From JBGSYN01 sp041750975 (GTDB lineage: Bacteria; Pseudomonadota; Alphaproteobacteria; Geminicoccales; Geminicoccaceae): DNA of 64,000 nt. The stretch covers positions 17,364 to 81,363 of the forward strand of contig JBGSYN010000092.1 of NCBI GenBank assembly GCA_041750975.1. The letters are read 5' to 3'. Below, one piece after another: positions 62,001 through 64,000 of the stretch. The first letter of the stretch is position 1. Each line of letters begins with the position of its first letter. The notes beneath the pieces were generated by a model that had not been told where the DNA came from, made no database searches, and saw nothing but the letters and a program-made list of their open reading frames with translations. Made by a program: the position numbers and the translations under genes.

Positions 62001-62371
62001 TTACCGGCCGAACCCGTGACCGAGAAACGCCGGTCCAGCAGTTTCAGAATGGCGAAGTCCCGATTTTTCTCATCAGCTTGCGAGCCGGCGGTACGGGGTT
62101 AACACTGACGCGTGCCGATACCGTCATTCATTATGATCCCTGGTGGAATCCGTCTGTCGAAGCTCAGGCGACCGATCGGGCACATCGGATAGGTCAGGAC
62201 AAGACGGTGTTCGTCTACAAAATGATCACAACCGGGACCGTCGAAGAGAAAATCATCGAACTTCAGGCGAAGAAGAAAGCCCTCGTGGAGGGAGTGCTCT
62301 CAGGCACTCAAGCGGGGCTCAAGTTTGATGAAGATGATATAGCCAGTCTTTTTGCGCCTCTCCCAGACTGA
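59033..62371 (+). CDS. SNF2/SWI2 helicase with N-terminal SWIM zinc motif
   Basis: A 1112-aa SNF2-family DNA translocase. The N-terminal SWIM motif (CTCMVYSECEH, a C-x-C-x(n)-C-x-H zinc site) lies at about residue 79. After a long middle region comes the helicase core: Walker A ADDMGLGKTLQTL at about 672, DEAQAIKNPS at about 770, SGTPIENHLGELWSIF and, in the C-terminal lobe, GGTGLTLTRADTVIHYDPWW and ATDRAHRIGQ. ATG 59033 is preferred over an in-frame TTG at 59018; neither has a clear ribosome site. It has no restriction or defence neighbours here. Confidence 0.93.
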   Translation: MLPFSRNDLERLFPDKTWVRGVDLATENAVIDFDVEREGKSVTGRVRGDRRTPFLTRIKIINGRGGRVRLSSTCTCMVYSECEHAAATLIHILDRSSTPDSEDISVVVDGQLSAWIQTLNTIVRNEDDETQKSGEQLIYVLEPAQRSWREMGEIQPVNLSVVKARILRGGVFGRLTPVAFSQLRGEDASSVFSIEDQVVGRLLGTGQGHVRRLSGDADAEMLRLILQTGRCYWRTAQSAPLSLSDPQKGQFCWQFDSDGQQRMICVLEKGAPDAIMIGVGVPWYVFPTMSCCGPVETGVSRRVSQLLLGAPAVPAAAATIVRQKLQINGAAIPLPEPLRKRERLEAKPIPCIHFHSPKVNVVKGAGWNRQEIAVDLPLARVSFDYSGTEIGWQDGRAEINHVSDNRLLIIPRDALAEVQHIERLNALGLQPLGPTGLGRFAPEHCRQDFTFEEDEDDDVSLRWVEFNHNEIPRLEGQGWHVTYASDYPFRVVQSASTWRVEITDTGMDWFDVNVGIEVDGDRVQLLPLLMDLFERAPDEMSPAALDAFGDEPIYGSLPDGRLIPIAASRLKAMLAALYELFAEGGIDETGSLRLSRAEISRLETLRQRMPEGALEWSGGERIRSLAQQLAQLTDLPQVAPPKGLKATLRNYQQDGLRWLQFLSSASLSGVLADDMGLGKTLQTLAHILKEKEESRLLLPCLVVAPTSLIPTWRNESRRFTPALDLLVLHGTERQELFDEISDHDLVITSYALMLRDRDALAKHRYHMVVLDEAQAIKNPSTKLARTACELQSDHKIALSGTPIENHLGELWSIFHFLMPGYLGDRETFRRVFRNQIEKLGDTDRQALLVSRVRPFLLRRKKEDVASELPPKSEVIREIELTGPQRDLYESVRVAMSKRVRDEIASHGLARSSIAILDALLKLRQVCCDPRLLKRDKPSQDLSGGKLEMLMEMLPSMVEVGRKIILFSQFVEMLELIQEALDEIGLPYVVLTGRTRDRETPVQQFQNGEVPIFLISLRAGGTGLTLTRADTVIHYDPWWNPSVEAQATDRAHRIGQDKTVFVYKMITTGTVEEKIIELQAKKKALVEGVLSGTQAGLKFDEDDIASLFAPLPD

Positions 62372-62418
62372 TGCAGTCCGCTTGCACAGTTTCGGTCTCA
62401 GTGCAGCATGTCGCGGGG

Positions 62419-62886
62419 TTAAGAAGTCCCGTCCGGAGCAAGAGTGGCAGTGGCGAAATCCGTTGTGCTCGCGGCTAGAAGAAGGCTTGCGACAACGATC
62501 AGTGTGAGCGGTATTCTAAGACTCGGATACCATCCCGGCACCAGTCCGATTCGCGTGGCATACAAATCATAAGCCAGCAGTAAGGCGAATGCGGTGGCGA
62601 GGATGAAGAAGGCCGAATAGCCCCCGAGCGACACGGCGGCCCAGGCAATGAGCGCCGGCGCGACGCTGGAGCCCAGGCGCCCTAGCGTCGCCAACTCCTT
62701 GTTCATCGCGCAACCCCAATGAATTCCGCCCATGAATGCAAGGATGATGCTTGCATAAAGAAGTAAATAATTAGCGGCCCAACCAAAGAAGAAGGTAAGG
62801 ATTGCAAGTGCGGCAAAAGGCATGGCGCCAGCCAAACCTAGTTGCATAGCCCCGGCAGGAATTTCCTTTAACGAGAACCAAGACAT
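62419..62886 (-). CDS. DUF3429 family membrane protein
   Basis: A 155-aa integral membrane protein with about five hydrophobic segments. The IILAFMGGIHWGCAMN segment at about residue 47 and the YSAFFILATAFALLLAYDLYA region fit the DUF3429 family, whose function is unknown. Convergent with the SNF2 helicase gene (47-base gap). Confidence 0.75.
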   Translation of the reverse strand: MSWFSLKEIPAGAMQLGLAGAMPFAALAILTFFFGWAANYLLLYASIILAFMGGIHWGCAMNKELATLGRLGSSVAPALIAWAAVSLGGYSAFFILATAFALLLAYDLYATRIGLVPGWYPSLRIPLTLIVVASLLLAASTTDFATATLAPDGTS

Positions 62887-63018
62887 TATCTAGCCATTGA
62901 CCCTAAGGGCACTTCGTCAGGCGTAATGCATCCGTCATTGGAGTTACTTCAAGAGTTGGTCATGTTGTTCCAGCTGCAGCCTCGGCCGCACCGAAAAGAT
63001 GCGGCTGAAGCCGTCAGG

Positions 63019-63438
63019 TTACCAGCTTCCAGTATTTTCCATCGAAGTCCAGGGCTCCTGTGGCGGCAGGGCGTCACCAGCTTGCAGAACCTCGATGGAA
63101 ATGCCGTCGGGCGAACGAACGAACGCCATTTTCCCATCACGAGGCGGACGATTTATTGTAACGCCATTGTCCATCAGGTTCTTGCAGTAGTCGTAAATAT
63201 TTTCGACACTGTAAGCTAGATGGCCGAAGTTTCGACCACCCTCGTAGTCTTCGGGATCCCAATTATGGGTCAGCTCAAGTTGAGCTTCCGGATTGTCGTC
63301 AGGTGCCAAGAAAATATTGGTGTAACGCCCCTTCTCGTTTGGTGAGCGCCGAACCTCTTTAAGGCCCATTTTGTTACAGTAGAAATCCAAAGACTTGTCG
63401 ATATCGGAAATACGAACCATCGTGTGAAGATATCGCAT
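63019..63438 (-). CDS. gloA: Lactoylglutathione lyase (glyoxalase I)
   Basis: GloA (139 aa) converts the hemithioacetal of methylglyoxal and glutathione to S-lactoylglutathione. Metal ligands are visible: His in RYLHTMVRISDID at about residue 5, Glu in QLELTHNWD at about 55, His in GRNFGHLAYSVENIY at about 72 and Glu in GISIEVLQ at about 120. Length and motif set are those of the proteobacterial Ni-type enzyme. Standalone. Confidence 0.95.
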   Translation of the reverse strand: MRYLHTMVRISDIDKSLDFYCNKMGLKEVRRSPNEKGRYTNIFLAPDDNPEAQLELTHNWDPEDYEGGRNFGHLAYSVENIYDYCKNLMDNGVTINRPPRDGKMAFVRSPDGISIEVLQAGDALPPQEPWTSMENTGSW

Positions 63439-63605
63439 TGGTGCTCTCTCCAGTCAGTCATTACGGGCCACTGTTACATAGGCAGATTCCTGCCGATAAA
63501 AAGGCATGATCCCGCACCCATAGCAAGGCTGGGCGCCACGCTGGACAATACGTCCGTGGGACGATAATGTTCTTAGAATGTTCTATGCATAATGAGGAAC
63601 AAAAC

Positions 63606-64000
63606 GTGGACATCACGTATCGGAAAGGGCGTGGCGCACTAGAAAATCCGTCCGGTCGCTTCGAGACACTAAGGTTGGAGGTGACAGAAGACGACGATAG
63701 TTCCTTCGAAGCATTCGACGAGCAGCGACCGCAGAAAACCGAGACTTTCCCCGACACCAGCAGAAGCGTCATCGCACTCAATCAATCGCCCGACATACCC
63801 TTCGATCAATCGATCAACATGTATCGGGGGTGCGAGCATGGTTGTATTTATTGCTATGCGAGACCGACGCACAATTTTTTGGGTCTGTCTTCGGGTCTCG
63901 ACTTCGAGACCAAGATCTTCGTCAAGCGGGACGCCGCAGAATTGCTCGTCAAGACGCTTCGATCGCCGCACTACAAGTGTCGTACGATCGCTCTTGGAAC
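63606..64000 (+). CDS. PA0069-family radical SAM protein (3' truncated)
   Basis: The first about 131 codons of a radical SAM protein that runs off the window end. The [4Fe-4S] motif CEHGCIYCYARPTH (C-x3-C-x2-C) follows NQSPDIPFDQSINMYRGC, as in the PA0069 / Rv2578c group; the opening KGRGALENPSGRFE is also typical of it. GTG 63606 is preferred, with GAGG at 63594-63597 8 bases upstream; in-frame ATGs at 63567 and 63585 lack a ribosome site. Substrate unknown. Confidence 0.85.
   Translation, partial: MDITYRKGRGALENPSGRFETLRLEVTEDDDSSFEAFDEQRPQKTETFPDTSRSVIALNQSPDIPFDQSINMYRGCEHGCIYCYARPTHNFLGLSSGLDFETKIFVKRDAAELLVKTLRSPHYKCRTIALG

Noticed and set aside
59033..62371. Defence-island reading of the SNF2 helicase
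   Set aside because: Its neighbours are sdhCDAB, DUF3429 and gloA; no nuclease, methylase or phospholipase-D genes typical of such systems are present.
1..64000. Search for CRISPR arrays, tRNAs, rRNA, insertion sequences and prophage
   Set aside because: No direct-repeat arrays, tRNA T-loop patterns, transposase motifs or phage structural genes were recognised; a covariance-model or IS search would be the decisive test.

Overview
The window looks like chromosomal DNA of a free-living, flagellated alphaproteobacterium, most likely of the Rhodospirillales or a related order. GC content is high (roughly 57-60% by eye). The evidence is a split transhydrogenase (PntAA/PntAB/PntB), a COQ9 protein next to rpsU, an alphaproteobacterial flagellar layout (flgFGAH divergent from fliL-fliM-DUF6468-motE), HemJ, an ornithine-lipid OlsB/OlsA pair, sdhCDAB, and the order rho-hemJ-hemE-(gap)-PPDK regulatory protein. 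That last order matches the hemE/RP001 neighbourhood of the replication origin in Caulobacter and Rickettsia. No insertion sequence, prophage, CRISPR array, rRNA or tRNA was recognised.

Layout: 1-2.8 kb holds the 3' part of pntAA with pntAB and pntB. 2.9-3.9 kb holds rpsU (apparently with an AUC start codon) divergent from coq9. 4-10.4 kb holds two divergent flagellar operons: distal rod/L-ring genes on the minus strand and switch/motor genes on the plus strand. 10.8-14 kb holds an O-antigen-ligase-like membrane protein, a solute-binding protein and an NnrU protein. 14-21.3 kb holds a divergent inositol-type catabolic cluster: iolG, an HpaI-type aldolase, a second Gfo/Idh/MocA dehydrogenase and a coupled small membrane protein on one side; iolD, iolE, a 42-aa membrane protein and an acetamidase/formamidase on the other. 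21.3-25.8 kb holds rho, hemJ, hemE, a probable oriC and the PPDK regulator.

25.9-34.7 kb is the most accessory-like stretch: an unknown coiled-coil membrane protein, a TolC-family channel, an orphan spore-coat-U-domain secreted protein, a GGDEF/EAL protein with a degenerate GGDEF, an SDR, and an HTH / VWA / membrane-DnaJ group. 34.8-41.4 kb holds galU, ugd and a phosphomannomutase (sugar-nucleotide supply), then a 932-aa exported repeat-like protein of unknown function.

41.8-47.7 kb holds a TauE/SafE permease and gcvT-gcvH-gcvP behind a tandem glycine riboswitch. 47.8-54.9 kb holds a MerA-like flavoprotein with a TVP38 membrane protein, accA, an HlyU-family protein, an aldo/keto reductase, a GNAT enzyme and olsB-olsA. 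55-58.5 kb is sdhCDAB. 59-64 kb holds an orphan SNF2 helicase with a SWIM zinc motif, a DUF3429 protein, gloA, and the 5' part of a PA0069-type radical SAM gene cut by the window end.

Most genes are housekeeping or common alphaproteobacterial ones. The parts that most merit a second look are the putative origin, the AUC-initiated rpsU, the HTH/VWA/DnaJ group, the unusual inositol-type cluster with its tiny flanked gene, and the large exported repeat protein.
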